Part shown: positions 1 through 8,226 of the stretch, in pieces | Position numbering within the stretch: position 1 is the stretch's first letter | Layout of the letters: every line of letters begins with the position of its first letter | Source of the DNA: Nitrososphaeria archaeon | GTDB taxonomy: Archaea > Thermoproteota > Nitrososphaeria > Conexivisphaerales > UBA164 | Reading direction: 5' to 3' | Length of the DNA stretch: 26,613 nt | Assembly: GCA_029775955.1 (NCBI GenBank) | Contig: JARVJW010000041.1 | Location: forward strand, 1-26,613 | Translations under genes and position numbers: made by a program | Notes under the pieces: generated by a model | The model's input: the letters and a program-made list of their open reading frames with translations, nothing else | Told to the model about the DNA's origin: nothing | Databases searched by the model: none

Positions 1-75
1 AGTGCTGCTGTCAACCAGCAAATCGTTAGCTTGGTGAATACATGCCTACGGGAAGGGCAGCAACAACTTTAGGGG

Positions 76-630
76 TTAGTAGTTTACTTTAAGTCTTCCT
101 TTTTCACGTTCAATAAATCTTGTAAGTGAAACGCCAATTAGCCTCGTATAATTTCCTTTTGCATTCGCTATTATATCCATTGCCAATTTGGGAGCCCAAT
201 TGATTATATGTTTGTTCACAAAATTGTTGGCCTCCTCAACCTGCTGAACAAAATAAAGAAATGAGACAAATTCCATTTCAGTAGAGATATGGTCTGGCAA
301 TTCCTTCTGTGGATGAATGCCATACTTTGAGTAAAGCTGCATGAGATTTCCTACAACCCTGCCGTAAATTGTTCTTTCGGTGTACCATGATTCGTATGGT
401 GGACACTTGAGCTCTCGGAAATCGTTAACCATGCATGATGTATATTCTGTGATAAGCTTTTCATTGTCATCATGTTCAAGGATATCTGATAATTGCAAAA
501 TTTCTGAACCATATGGCCTGCTGCTCGCTTGGGCTGCTAACTCTTTAACATCTGAAGAATATTTTGGACCTAACATAATGTAAGAAAAAATCCTGTAATC
601 AGCAGAAACTGACCTGTAATCAGACATCAT
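76..630 (-). CDS. TorD/DmsD-family molybdoenzyme maturation chaperone
   Basis: Probable cytoplasmic chaperone that holds the molybdopterin oxidoreductase of the same operon until its cofactor is inserted and it is exported by the Tat system. The protein is about 184 residues, all-helical in composition, with CPPYESWY followed later by LPDHISTEMEFVSFL and an H-I-I-N-W-A-P stretch; this order (PxxE, PDHxxxExxFL, HxxxWxP) is the TorD/DmsD pattern. It is the last gene of the operon and overlaps the polyferredoxin stop by 11 bases. I chose the ATG at 630 because GAGGTG sits 6 bases before it (637-642); an upstream in-frame ATG at 660 would have no such site. The family call is good; specificity for this enzyme is inferred from gene order. 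Confidence 0.8.
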   Translation of the reverse strand: MMSDYRSVSADYRIFSYIMLGPKYSSDVKELAAQASSRPYGSEILQLSDILEHDDNEKLITEYTSCMVNDFRELKCPPYESWYTERTIYGRVVGNLMQLYSKYGIHPQKELPDHISTEMEFVSFLYFVQQVEEANNFVNKHIINWAPKLAMDIIANAKGNYTRLIGVSLTRFIEREKGRLKVNY

Positions 631-2074
631 GAGAGGCACCTCGTGGCCTGAACTGTGCATTCATACCCAGCATCATTTTAAATGAATATTCTGACCTGTG
701 TTTCTGACATCGTTCCAGCCATTCATCATCCACTGGTATTCCCTTTTGCTCCATTACTTCTTTTACATGGTTCAACGATTTCTTTGAACCCACTGGGGCC
801 CCGCACACCCTGCACTTAACCATGTAATCTTCGGCCAATGTTTTCCTTTCTGACTGCCCCCTGTTAACCGATATTACCTTTGATTGCTTATTGCATGATG
901 CAGGACACACGTTGACGCATATTTTACAGCCAATGCACTGGGCAGGCTCAAATGTCAGCATTGACCTTTCTCCATTATACTCAATTTTTAAGGCGGAAGT
1001 TGGGCACCATTTAGCGCAGCTTTCACACATGGTGCACGAGTCATCATCAACCGTTACATTATAGAACAACAAACTGCTCATATGTTGATGACTATCTAAG
1101 ATGGTTTTTCTCAGCTCAGCCCGATTTGCTATATTTTGCAGATTTAATGAAAAATCCTTAATAACCCCCGGTTCTTGATTCCCATCTGGAATCTCAAGGG
1201 TTATCCCCCCGATTAATGAATTTATCTCCTTTACTATGCCCTTTAATCCATCCAGGTTGCTTTGAAGTTCACATCCTGGGCACTTTAGAACAAGTTCCCC
1301 AGAACCCCTGAGTGCCAGTACATCTTCTGCTGACAACATAGCAAGGCATGGCACTTTTAATGATTCCCCCGTATGCTTATAGCATGAGATAACCTTTTTT
1401 CCTTTAATGTGAGTTTGGTCATAAATTGATTGCTGCGGTGCTGACGGAAACTGAATTGCACTCATTGGGCAGACACTGGTGCAGAGGCCACATACACTGC
1501 ACTTGCTGTAATCTATATTTATTCCTGATTTTATATCGATATTGATTGCACCATATGGACATGAATCCTGGCACAATGTGCAAACGCGATAAAGGCCCCT
1601 GCATTGATCTGCAATATAAACTGGCTTATCTATTCTGTCCATACCAACTTTTACTGATCCCTTTATGACTTCCCTCCTGCTGACTGGCACCGTAACTTCC
1701 AGTTCCGCAGCCATATCAGCTACCCAATTATGCTGGAGCATAGCAATATTTTGCTCCATAAGTTGGTTATCCCACCTGTAATCAACAACCCTCATAAGCA
1801 ATGGATTGACTCCTGCTTTGAGTGCAGCCTCCCTGTACAGTTTTAAGTGACTTTCGTCATAAACTCCCACAATAACTATAGCCTTTGCATGAAGGTCCTT
1901 TATGGAATTTGACAGCTCAGAAGGGTCGCATGTTTTGATGCCAGATGATGGGTTATGTAAGCAAGAGTGCCTTAACACACCTATCTTATTTTTTATAAAT
2001 GGTGTAGCAAACATTGAGTCCATTATAACGTCATCTGAATATCCACAGGTGTTTAGCCTTTTCATCCTCTTCAA
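620..2074 (-). CDS. Polyferredoxin with HdrA/MvhD-like segments, molybdoenzyme operon
   Basis: Cytoplasmic iron-sulfur protein of about 484 residues, probably an electron carrier between the membrane oxidoreductase and soluble partners. Four ferredoxin-type cysteine motifs are visible: around residues 158-172 (CTLCQDSCP, first Cys at 158 set further away), 192-202 (CSVCGLCTSVCP), 347-357 (CTMCESCAKWCP) and 380-390 (CIGCKICVNVCP). Between the pairs, residues 231-268 hold four more Cys including CPGC. The N-terminal stretch AGVNPLLMRVVDYRWDN recalls the AGLNP...NIRE element of HdrA. The C-terminus has CRVCG near 421 and a later CxxH, perhaps a zinc knuckle. No signal peptide, so it is unlikely to be exported with the catalytic subunit. 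The start is uncertain: TTG at 2074 overlaps the NrfD-like gene by 44 bases, ATG at 2065 and ATG at 2023 are alternatives, and none has a clear ribosome site. Confidence 0.75.
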   Translation of the reverse strand: MKRMKRLNTCGYSDDVIMDSMFATPFIKNKIGVLRHSCLHNPSSGIKTCDPSELSNSIKDLHAKAIVIVGVYDESHLKLYREAALKAGVNPLLMRVVDYRWDNQLMEQNIAMLQHNWVADMAAELEVTVPVSRREVIKGSVKVGMDRIDKPVYIADQCRGLYRVCTLCQDSCPYGAINIDIKSGINIDYSKCSVCGLCTSVCPMSAIQFPSAPQQSIYDQTHIKGKKVISCYKHTGESLKVPCLAMLSAEDVLALRGSGELVLKCPGCELQSNLDGLKGIVKEINSLIGGITLEIPDGNQEPGVIKDFSLNLQNIANRAELRKTILDSHQHMSSLLFYNVTVDDDSCTMCESCAKWCPTSALKIEYNGERSMLTFEPAQCIGCKICVNVCPASCNKQSKVISVNRGQSERKTLAEDYMVKCRVCGAPVGSKKSLNHVKEVMEQKGIPVDDEWLERCQKHRSEYSFKMMLGMNAQFRPRGASHDV

Positions 2075-3203
2075 GCGGGAATATTAGAGTTCCGAGAGCG
2101 TACAAGCTGGGCCACAGCACAGCAGCCCCTATAAACATGAGGATCAAGCCTGTAGATGGGAAGTAGGTGTAGTTGGAAATTTGGAGAGTAACCCAGACGT
2201 AAGGCCTGAGCTCCTGGGGCAAAACTATGAGTGAATACTTGCTCATGAAGCCTCCAATCAGGAGAAAAACCGCCGCAGATATGGCTGCCCATGAACTCTT
2301 TTTAATATAGCCATAGACGGAAAGTGCCAGTGGAACAAAAATACCTAAAAGTATTTCAATTGCCCAGAAGACAATAGCGTCGCTCCCGAAGAGCAATGCC
2401 TGATATACAGGCCATACTGTTTCCCTGCTGTACCACGCTGAGATTATTATCCATGTTAGATACATCAAGTAAATGGGAATGATGATAAGGTAAACTTCGC
2501 TAAAATAGCGGCTCATAAAGGATTTGATGTCGTTATCTTTACGTTTAACTACATAGATGAAAAGTGACTGCCCAGCAGCCCCTAACATTATCGCGCTCAT
2601 TATAAAGTATATGGTAAGCCAAGAGCCGTACCAAGCTGGCATTGATATAAGGCTTCCAAAAACTTCTCCCAGGTTACTGTGAACCGCTACTGTAGCTATA
2701 AGGACCAGGATAGCTATCGCGAGCTCCAAGTACTTGATTCTTTTAAGCAAAGCCCATGATTCCACCAATATCATGTAGAGCACCTCTATAACCAGCATGA
2801 TCGCAAAAAAAGAGTAGAGGGCAGCCATCCAAGCTATCCTTGAGGATATCCTAAAGAACAAAAATATATAGGTGAAGTCAAAGGGCTTAGCTAAGCTAAA
2901 CAGGACAAGCAACCATGCTGAAAAGATAGTTGAAAGGGAGAACCATGCTCCATACTTTATTATCCTTTTGTATTCCCCATTGGGTCCACTGTAACCAAAT
3001 ATAGTGTACATGCTGTTCACTATGCTTGAACCTGTAGCTATAAGGGCAAAGTAAGTGTACCCCACGACGTCAAGGCCCCATGGCACGTCAAAGACCTGCT
3101 CCTCTATTTGATTAAGATTGTAACCATAGTACGCCATTCCCAGGGCTAACAGCACAAGTACGATAGAAATTGCAGCTATGGTGATTTTCTTTATTTTCCA
3201 CAT
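2031..3203 (-). CDS. NrfD/PsrC-like quinone-interacting membrane subunit
   Basis: Integral membrane anchor that probably exchanges electrons between a quinone and the Fe-S subunit encoded just before it. The 390-residue product is strongly hydrophobic with roughly ten membrane spans, beginning with an N-terminal span (IKKITIAAISIVLVLLALG) and ending with a span rich in Leu, Ile and Phe before a short charged tail (EEDEKAKHLWIFR). Size and span count fit the NrfD/PsrC family; sequence conservation in that family is low, so the call leans on context. I placed the start at ATG 3203, one base after the preceding stop, because GGTGA lies 8 bases before it; the longer open frame from 3254 would run into the Fe-S gene. 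The 3' end overlaps the polyferredoxin. Confidence 0.8.
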   Translation of the reverse strand: MWKIKKITIAAISIVLVLLALGMAYYGYNLNQIEEQVFDVPWGLDVVGYTYFALIATGSSIVNSMYTIFGYSGPNGEYKRIIKYGAWFSLSTIFSAWLLVLFSLAKPFDFTYIFLFFRISSRIAWMAALYSFFAIMLVIEVLYMILVESWALLKRIKYLELAIAILVLIATVAVHSNLGEVFGSLISMPAWYGSWLTIYFIMSAIMLGAAGQSLFIYVVKRKDNDIKSFMSRYFSEVYLIIIPIYLMYLTWIIISAWYSRETVWPVYQALLFGSDAIVFWAIEILLGIFVPLALSVYGYIKKSSWAAISAAVFLLIGGFMSKYSLIVLPQELRPYVWVTLQISNYTYFPSTGLILMFIGAAVLWPSLYALGTLIFPLEEDEKAKHLWIFR

Positions 3204-3204
3204 T

Positions 3205-3891
3205 TTACTGTTCACCGCCACTCTGTAGTGTGCTTGACCTATTTCCAAATACATACCTCACCTTAGCCCCAACCCCAAGCTCAGGGTTTATTTGTACTGC
3301 CTGGTCAGTGTTGAACAGCATTGAAACTTCACTGTTTGGATTGTCAAGGCAGCCGAAGACCCTTGCGCCCCCCACACATGCTCTTACACATGCTGGCGTG
3401 TTTGTGCCATCCGGAGCTGTAGTATAACAGAAAGTGCACTTGTCCACATGAGGCACAACATTTATCGTGTTTTCCCCATAGTATTCCTTTGCCTTCTCTA
3501 TGTCTTCACTAGTATACATGTACCTAGCTCCAAATGGGCACGCTTCAACACAGTACTGGCATCCTATGCATTTATACTCGTCAACGACCACAATTCCTCC
3601 CTCCACTATCTGCGTAGCTCCAGTGGGGCACACGTAATAGCATGGTGGGTTTTCGCATTGCATACACAATCTGGGAACAAACATCCTTTGACTTTCAGGA
3701 TAACTTCCTACTTCCATGTCCTCAACGTGAGTCCTCCATAATTCTTCCCAGAAGGGGGTTTGGTTCTCAAGCGTGCATGCAGCTACACACGCATCACAGC
3801 CAAAACATTGGTCAACCTTTATTACCATTCCCCAGTTTTTGCACTTTTCCGTGTTTCCAAATCCCTGATACGGGTTCTGTTGATTGCTCAC
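3205..3891 (-). CDS. Four-cluster [4Fe-4S] electron-transfer subunit (DmsB/PsrB/TtrB type)
   Basis: Electron-transfer subunit that would wire the molybdopterin subunit to the NrfD-like anchor. About 228 residues. Four cysteine groups follow the DmsB order: CFGCDACVAAC near the N-terminus, CMQCENPPCYYVCP, CIGCQYCVEACPFGARY, and CTFCYTT followed by ACVRACVGGAR. PxGA-type residues after the second and third groups are also typical. It has no signal peptide of its own, as expected for a subunit exported piggyback with the Tat-bearing catalytic chain. GTG at 3891 is preferred because GGTGA ends 6 bases upstream; a TTG at 3897 would overlap the preceding TGA. The gene is translationally coupled to the genes on both sides. 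Confidence 0.92.
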   Translation of the reverse strand: MSNQQNPYQGFGNTEKCKNWGMVIKVDQCFGCDACVAACTLENQTPFWEELWRTHVEDMEVGSYPESQRMFVPRLCMQCENPPCYYVCPTGATQIVEGGIVVVDEYKCIGCQYCVEACPFGARYMYTSEDIEKAKEYYGENTINVVPHVDKCTFCYTTAPDGTNTPACVRACVGGARVFGCLDNPNSEVSMLFNTDQAVQINPELGVGAKVRYVFGNRSSTLQSGGEQ

Positions 3892-3893
3892 TT

Positions 3894-6800
3894 TCAATCA
3901 CCGTTTGTGTTATCAGATTCAACGCTCTGCTGTGAAGGTAGCTCTGATGTTGATTGCGCAGCAGCAGTAAAGGCACTCACTTCTGTAGCTGTTGCTTTCC
4001 TGACAACGACCGTGAACTGCTCTACCATTCTGTGGCCTGTAAGCGGGTCATAACTCATAGTCCACATGTTGGTAACCGCCTTGTTACCAAAACTTGCCAA
4101 CGACTTTATTGAATAACTCTGCGCAGGATTTGATTGTCCCCATGCCATTGGCACACCAACAGTATCTGGCCTGATCAATTCTGTCAAATGTACCCTGGCT
4201 GCTATCTGTGCACCTGTGAGCTTGCTTGTAAGCACTATCCAGTCTCCCTCACTCAGCCCCATTTGCTGTCCCACTTCGCTGTTCATCCAGATGTACTGCA
4301 ATATATTTTTGTGGTAACTGTAAGATGTTAGAGCGTACAGAACAGGTATGTCAGCAGTATAAGTGTACGCGATCTGTGGAACCTTGTATTCAATGTAGAA
4401 GAACTCAGGAGGATTGGGCTCAAACGCAGGATCGTTATATGGTTGCTGTGGTTGCTGATACACGCCGGGTTTTACAGCATATCCTGCGTTCCAATTCGGC
4501 GGCACATACTGAAGAAGTGGGTCCCACGTTATATCATATCCAAAATTCTTCACCACATAATAGTAAAGTATGCTTGAAAATACCTCTATCCTGCCAGTGG
4601 GCAGGCCTGCAGGCATATCCCATGGCACTCTCATTTTGTTTGCCACATAATCGTCCCACGTATTTACAGTTATAACACCCTGACTCTTCAGCTGACTCAA
4701 AACCTGCTCTGATGTGATGTTTAATTGGGAAGCTATAATTGAACTTTGAACGTCGTTAAATGCCTTTCCAACAAATTCGCCAGATGCAGGATAAGACCCA
4801 GTAGAATTTAGCTGGTCTAAAAATGGCTGCATCTCTTTTTCCATAGCGCTGATAAGTTGGTCAGCGGGAAGGCCTGACGCGTTTGCCATAGCTGTAACGT
4901 ACTGCTCAAAAAATCCTAGTTCGTATGAAAGCAGGACAAACAGGTCAAGCTCAGGCACAGAAGCCGGGTAAACGCGGGGGATGGCCTGCCACCTTTTCCT
5001 GTAACCTGAATCGGTTGTTGCCCCCCTGCCTGTAATTGGTTCATCCCTTTCAATATAAGTGGCATCAGGAAGTATGACATCAGCATATAGCGCAGTGTCT
5101 GTGGGAAGCACGTCAATCATAACTACAAATGTGTCACTGAGCACCTGCTTCCATTCAGATTCCTGCATGTCCTTTGCTGGATTGACACAACAGGTCATAA
5201 CCATCTTTATATTGTAAGGCTGGTTGTTCCATTGAACATTATTGTTTAAAGCTTCATATATCCCAGTGTCAGGGAACAGGGAATATATTGCTGCTGGCTT
5301 AAGTCCCTGAGAAGTGAGCGTTGAATTATAAGCAGATGCTACAGCAGGGTACCCGTGTTCCCAGAATGAAGGGTTGTTAAATGCCTGTACTATTGCAACA
5401 TACAGCATCATCTCCCCTGGCAATTTGAGCACTGGCACTGATGAAAGCACCTCTGGCCTCTGGATAAGGATCCCCGGCTTTGCTGCTCCAGAGCTTACGG
5501 CAGAATTGTAAGCCTGATACAGCTGATAAGCTGAATCTCTCCAGGCACCGCTGTAAACCCAGCCACCCCTAACGTCTATGCTTCCCTTGAGAGCCATTAT
5601 TATAGCTATAGCTCTCCTCCATTGGGTTGTGTAACTCCCCTGCTGCCCTTTTAATCCTGATGCAATTTCTACTGGGCTCGCTGTTGAAACTTTATTATAA
5701 AATTGTTCAAGAAGGGAACCGCCTATACCAGCTACATTTGAAACATAACTTGTGTTAAAACTTGATACGCGGCCAGCAAGAAATTCAAACATAGTGCTAA
5801 GGCTCTTGCCATCAGCTTGCAGGCCTGAAGTATGTAGCGCAGGCATTATCAGGTTCCCGTCGACAGAATAGGCATTGGTATTGGTGTATGGCGGAACATC
5901 AACAATTTGCCCTGATATTTCGTCAAATACCTTAAAAGATTTAACTGTGCCATCATCATATAACGAAACATAGGGCGTTATAACCCCATTTTCCTCATAT
6001 GCAAGGAATGGAGAGTTTGTATAATATCTGACAAACTCATCATCATAATAATCGTTGCTTATTATATAATTTATAAGGCCCATCGCAATTGCCAGGTCGC
6101 TGCCTGGCTTTACTGGGAGCCACATGTCAGCCTTTGATGCTGATTCGCTGACACGAGGGTCAATGACTATCACGTAGGCGCCATTTGCAAGGCCCATACC
6201 AAACCTTGACCCCTTGTTCACAAATACGCCAGTAGGATCACCATTATTGCCCCATATAACTATAACCGACGAATGTTCAAAGTCATCCACAAGGTCTTTC
6301 CCATGAATGTCAAATGTTCCAATTGTAAGGTTTAACCCTAAATGCTCACCGAAGAGGCATGGCTGCATTGGGCTTCCTGCAATATTTGGAATCTGGGAGC
6401 CAAAGGCAAAGGGTATAAATTCTGGCCTATAATTTGCGCATGGAATTGCTCCGCCGCCAAGAACCATTTCCCAGGGCTTGACATCTAGATCCTGCATTTT
6501 CCCCTTTATGTAGCTAATTGCTTCACTCCATGTGGCCTCCTTAAATGCCCATGTGCCCTTTGGCCCGGTTCTTATGAGAGGTACCTTTATCCTGTCCTTA
6601 TTGTAAGTTATCATTGTACCGCTTCTCCCCCTTGCGCAAAGCTTTCCGTAATTTAACGTTGAAAGGGGATTGCCGTCAATTTCTGTTGCCCTTATATAAT
6701 TCCCCTTCTGCTCTATATTTACAAGCGCGTCGCACACTGACGAACATATGCCGCACATTGTTGGGACATAAGAGAATAAGTAACCTGGCTGGTACTGCTC

Positions 6801-6959
6801 GTCGTCAACCTGCATGGAAAAAAGTGTAAATTTAAATTTGCCCTCTGATGCGGCAACCGCATAAGCTGCACCTGCTGCAACTGCAGCAACTCCTGCAATT
6901 TTAAGGAAGTCCCTCCTGGATACAGTAAAATTTCCACCATCATTTTTATCAGTGGACAT
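3894..6959 (-). CDS. Tat-exported molybdopterin (bis-MGD) oxidoreductase, catalytic subunit
   Basis: Catalytic subunit of a DMSO-reductase-superfamily enzyme acting outside the cytoplasmic membrane. Counting from ATG 6959 (1021 residues), a Tat motif SRRDFLK lies at 14-20, followed by an Ala-rich hydrophobic stretch. The N-terminal [4Fe-4S] motif is Cys69-x2-Cys72-x3-Cys76 and Cys108 (KLCARGRSG). Cys201 in GSPMQPCLFGEH is about 93 residues further on, where the Mo-coordinating Cys of PsrA/PhsA relatives sits. VIVIWGNNGDPT, VIVIDPRVSESA and the C-terminal pterin-binding stretch (LTGAQIAARVHLTELIRPD) are typical. Size and gene order (A-B-NrfD) fit polysulfide, thiosulfate or tetrathionate reductases; the substrate cannot be assigned by eye. 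Another in-frame ATG lies at 6986; neither has a ribosome site, so the message is probably leaderless. Confidence 0.9.
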   Translation of the reverse strand: MSTDKNDGGNFTVSRRDFLKIAGVAAVAAGAAYAVAASEGKFKFTLFSMQVDDEQYQPGYLFSYVPTMCGICSSVCDALVNIEQKGNYIRATEIDGNPLSTLNYGKLCARGRSGTMITYNKDRIKVPLIRTGPKGTWAFKEATWSEAISYIKGKMQDLDVKPWEMVLGGGAIPCANYRPEFIPFAFGSQIPNIAGSPMQPCLFGEHLGLNLTIGTFDIHGKDLVDDFEHSSVIVIWGNNGDPTGVFVNKGSRFGMGLANGAYVIVIDPRVSESASKADMWLPVKPGSDLAIAMGLINYIISNDYYDDEFVRYYTNSPFLAYEENGVITPYVSLYDDGTVKSFKVFDEISGQIVDVPPYTNTNAYSVDGNLIMPALHTSGLQADGKSLSTMFEFLAGRVSSFNTSYVSNVAGIGGSLLEQFYNKVSTASPVEIASGLKGQQGSYTTQWRRAIAIIMALKGSIDVRGGWVYSGAWRDSAYQLYQAYNSAVSSGAAKPGILIQRPEVLSSVPVLKLPGEMMLYVAIVQAFNNPSFWEHGYPAVASAYNSTLTSQGLKPAAIYSLFPDTGIYEALNNNVQWNNQPYNIKMVMTCCVNPAKDMQESEWKQVLSDTFVVMIDVLPTDTALYADVILPDATYIERDEPITGRGATTDSGYRKRWQAIPRVYPASVPELDLFVLLSYELGFFEQYVTAMANASGLPADQLISAMEKEMQPFLDQLNSTGSYPASGEFVGKAFNDVQSSIIASQLNITSEQVLSQLKSQGVITVNTWDDYVANKMRVPWDMPAGLPTGRIEVFSSILYYYVVKNFGYDITWDPLLQYVPPNWNAGYAVKPGVYQQPQQPYNDPAFEPNPPEFFYIEYKVPQIAYTYTADIPVLYALTSYSYHKNILQYIWMNSEVGQQMGLSEGDWIVLTSKLTGAQIAARVHLTELIRPDTVGVPMAWGQSNPAQSYSIKSLASFGNKAVTNMWTMSYDPLTGHRMVEQFTVVVRKATATEVSAFTAAAQSTSELPSQQSVESDNTNGD

Positions 6960-6986
6960 TGCCGATAATGTACATTTGTGCGGCAT

Positions 6987-6996
6987 TATTATACTT
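6987..6996 (-). promoter_or_regulatory. TATA box, molybdoenzyme operon
   Basis: Read on the minus strand this is AAGTATAATA. Its centre is about 30 bases before ATG 6959, which would place transcription initiation within a few bases of that codon and give a leaderless message. A second AT-rich element (AAATATT, 7014-7020) stands in the same relation to ATG 6986, so both starts keep some support. Confidence 0.4.
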
Positions 6997-6997
6997 T

Positions 6998-7016
6998 ATT
7001 GCACATACATTGCAAT
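6998..7016. repeat. Inverted repeat ATTGCA-N7-TGCAAT, candidate operator
   Basis: Perfect 6-base arms at 6998-7003 and 7011-7016 with a 7-base spacer, lying between or over the two TATA-like elements of the molybdoenzyme operon and about 40 bases before its likely start. The position fits a transcription-factor site controlling the respiratory operon. No regulator gene is adjacent. Confidence 0.35.
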
Positions 7017-7161
7017 ATTTTTGTTAAATTGGTCAAATGTTCTACTTTCTACCATTTATGAATGACTTTGCATGCTGTAAAAAATTATTTCTTATGAAAA
7101 TTATGGTGCCATTTGAAGAAATTTGTGGAGCTCTTGGGTTGTTTGCTTGAAATTTGGCAAT

Positions 7162-7171
7162 AAGTTTAAAG
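7162..7171 (+). promoter_or_regulatory. TATA box for the orphan phosphoribosyltransferase-like gene
   Basis: AAGTTTAAAG, centred near 7168, predicts a transcript beginning around 7193 and a 5' leader of about 30 bases that includes the GGTGA ribosome site at 7213-7217. The 236-base gap between this gene and the molybdoenzyme operon therefore carries two divergent promoters and no further gene that I can see. Confidence 0.4.
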
Positions 7172-7223
7172 GCTATAAGGGATAATATAATTATGCTGGA
7201 AACTTGCATTATGGTGATTATAA

Positions 7224-8216
7224 TTGACTGATGTCATTTCTTCATTTAATTTTGACACAAAATTTGAAGAAATAAGCAGCTATGGTGATTCAAAATTTTA
7301 CAAATATGGCAATGATGAATATGTAATTGATTCAGAGGAAGGCCGCAGAATAGCTTCTGATCCATCAGTTTGCGGAATGCCATTTGAAGAAGCAAATTTG
7401 AAAATGGCTCGCTATGCTGTAAAGTTCATGAAAGAGCTTGGATTGCTGGATGAAAAGTTGGTTGTTCAGCATGTGCTCAGGGCATCGCTAGGCTATAGGA
7501 TAAAAGATGCATTGCATGAAGCTGGTAAGGAATTTGCTGAAACTTGGACAAGGCCAGTATATTCGTATGTTTCATACAGAACTCACACGGTAGATGACCT
7601 GTCAATTATCTATGACTCACCAACTAGCATTCCTGTATCCGGGAAGTTTTACCTGCTGAAGCCTGACACTGAGGCAAGCGGCTTTACTTCCCTGAAGGTG
7701 CTAGATAATTTCTTCAGAAAGTGCAAACAGGATTGTCAGGTGAAGGGAGTTGTGCTGTATGGCTTCATTTCAAGGGTTGCTATGGACAGGGTGAAAAGTT
7801 ATCTGGCAAGCAGGGGAATCCAAACAATTTCAATAGCCATAGAAAACATAACATCACTGTCAGAAAATGGCTATGATATGCCACTTTACGGCATCGATGA
7901 GCAGGCCTACAGCTCTCGTGGAACAAAGGCAAAACTTGCATCAGCAACTCCCATGCCTGTTCTTCAATCCATGCTTGGCAGCTATTATCCGGGAATGGAC
8001 CAACCGGGGGATTGGTCTGACAGGCAGGTCAGGTTATATGATGGGTCAGCATGGAACGAGGTTGACCTGTTAGTGCACCTGAACAGGAGCCTTAAGATGC
8101 TGGAGAGAATGAGAATTATTAACAGAATAGAGGGGTGGTACGGTGAAACTCATGAAAAAATCTATAGCGAATTAAAGAACAAACTCTACGTTGAAATACA
8201 AAAAAATTCGGGTTAA
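7224..8216 (+). CDS. Orphan protein with type I phosphoribosyltransferase-like motifs
   Basis: Protein of 330 residues that I do not recognise as a named enzyme. Two features point to a phosphoribosyltransferase fold: VLRASLGYRIKDAL near residues 84-97, which resembles the ILRAGLG element of uracil phosphoribosyltransferases, and LLKPDTEASGFTSL near 144-157, which resembles the PRPP-binding loop (D-x-x-A-T/S-G-x-T). A later stretch, GVVLYGFISRVAMDRVKSYL then IENITSLSENGYDMPLYGID, is consistent with the remaining strands of that fold. The C-terminal 80 residues are charged and probably helical. The start is TTG at 7224, supported by GGTGA ending 6 bases upstream; the nearby ATG at 7211 is out of frame. 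It is monocistronic, divergent from the molybdoenzyme operon and convergent with the ATPase operon, so context gives no function. Confidence 0.7.
   Translation: MTDVISSFNFDTKFEEISSYGDSKFYKYGNDEYVIDSEEGRRIASDPSVCGMPFEEANLKMARYAVKFMKELGLLDEKLVVQHVLRASLGYRIKDALHEAGKEFAETWTRPVYSYVSYRTHTVDDLSIIYDSPTSIPVSGKFYLLKPDTEASGFTSLKVLDNFFRKCKQDCQVKGVVLYGFISRVAMDRVKSYLASRGIQTISIAIENITSLSENGYDMPLYGIDEQAYSSRGTKAKLASATPMPVLQSMLGSYYPGMDQPGDWSDRQVRLYDGSAWNEVDLLVHLNRSLKMLERMRIINRIEGWYGETHEKIYSELKNKLYVEIQKNSG
8200..8206 (-). terminator. Oligo-T terminator of the A-ATPase operon
   Basis: A run of seven A on the plus strand reads as T7 on the minus strand, about 20 bases past the stop of the K gene. Archaeal RNA polymerase terminates at such runs. 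It lies inside the 3' end of the convergent gene. Confidence 0.4.
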
Positions 8217-8226
8217 TTTACCAAGC

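Noticed and set aside
1..75. Minus-strand frame ending with VVAALPVGMYSPS and a stop near position 30, recalling the C-terminal tails of some TnpB-like proteins
   Set aside because: Too short, no upstream coding continuation, and it runs into the chaperone gene in another frame. Nothing else in these bases could be supported.
3448..4053. Several plus-strand open frames of about 97 codons opposite the Fe-S and catalytic subunits
   Set aside because: They are antisense shadows of well-supported genes and have unlike composition.
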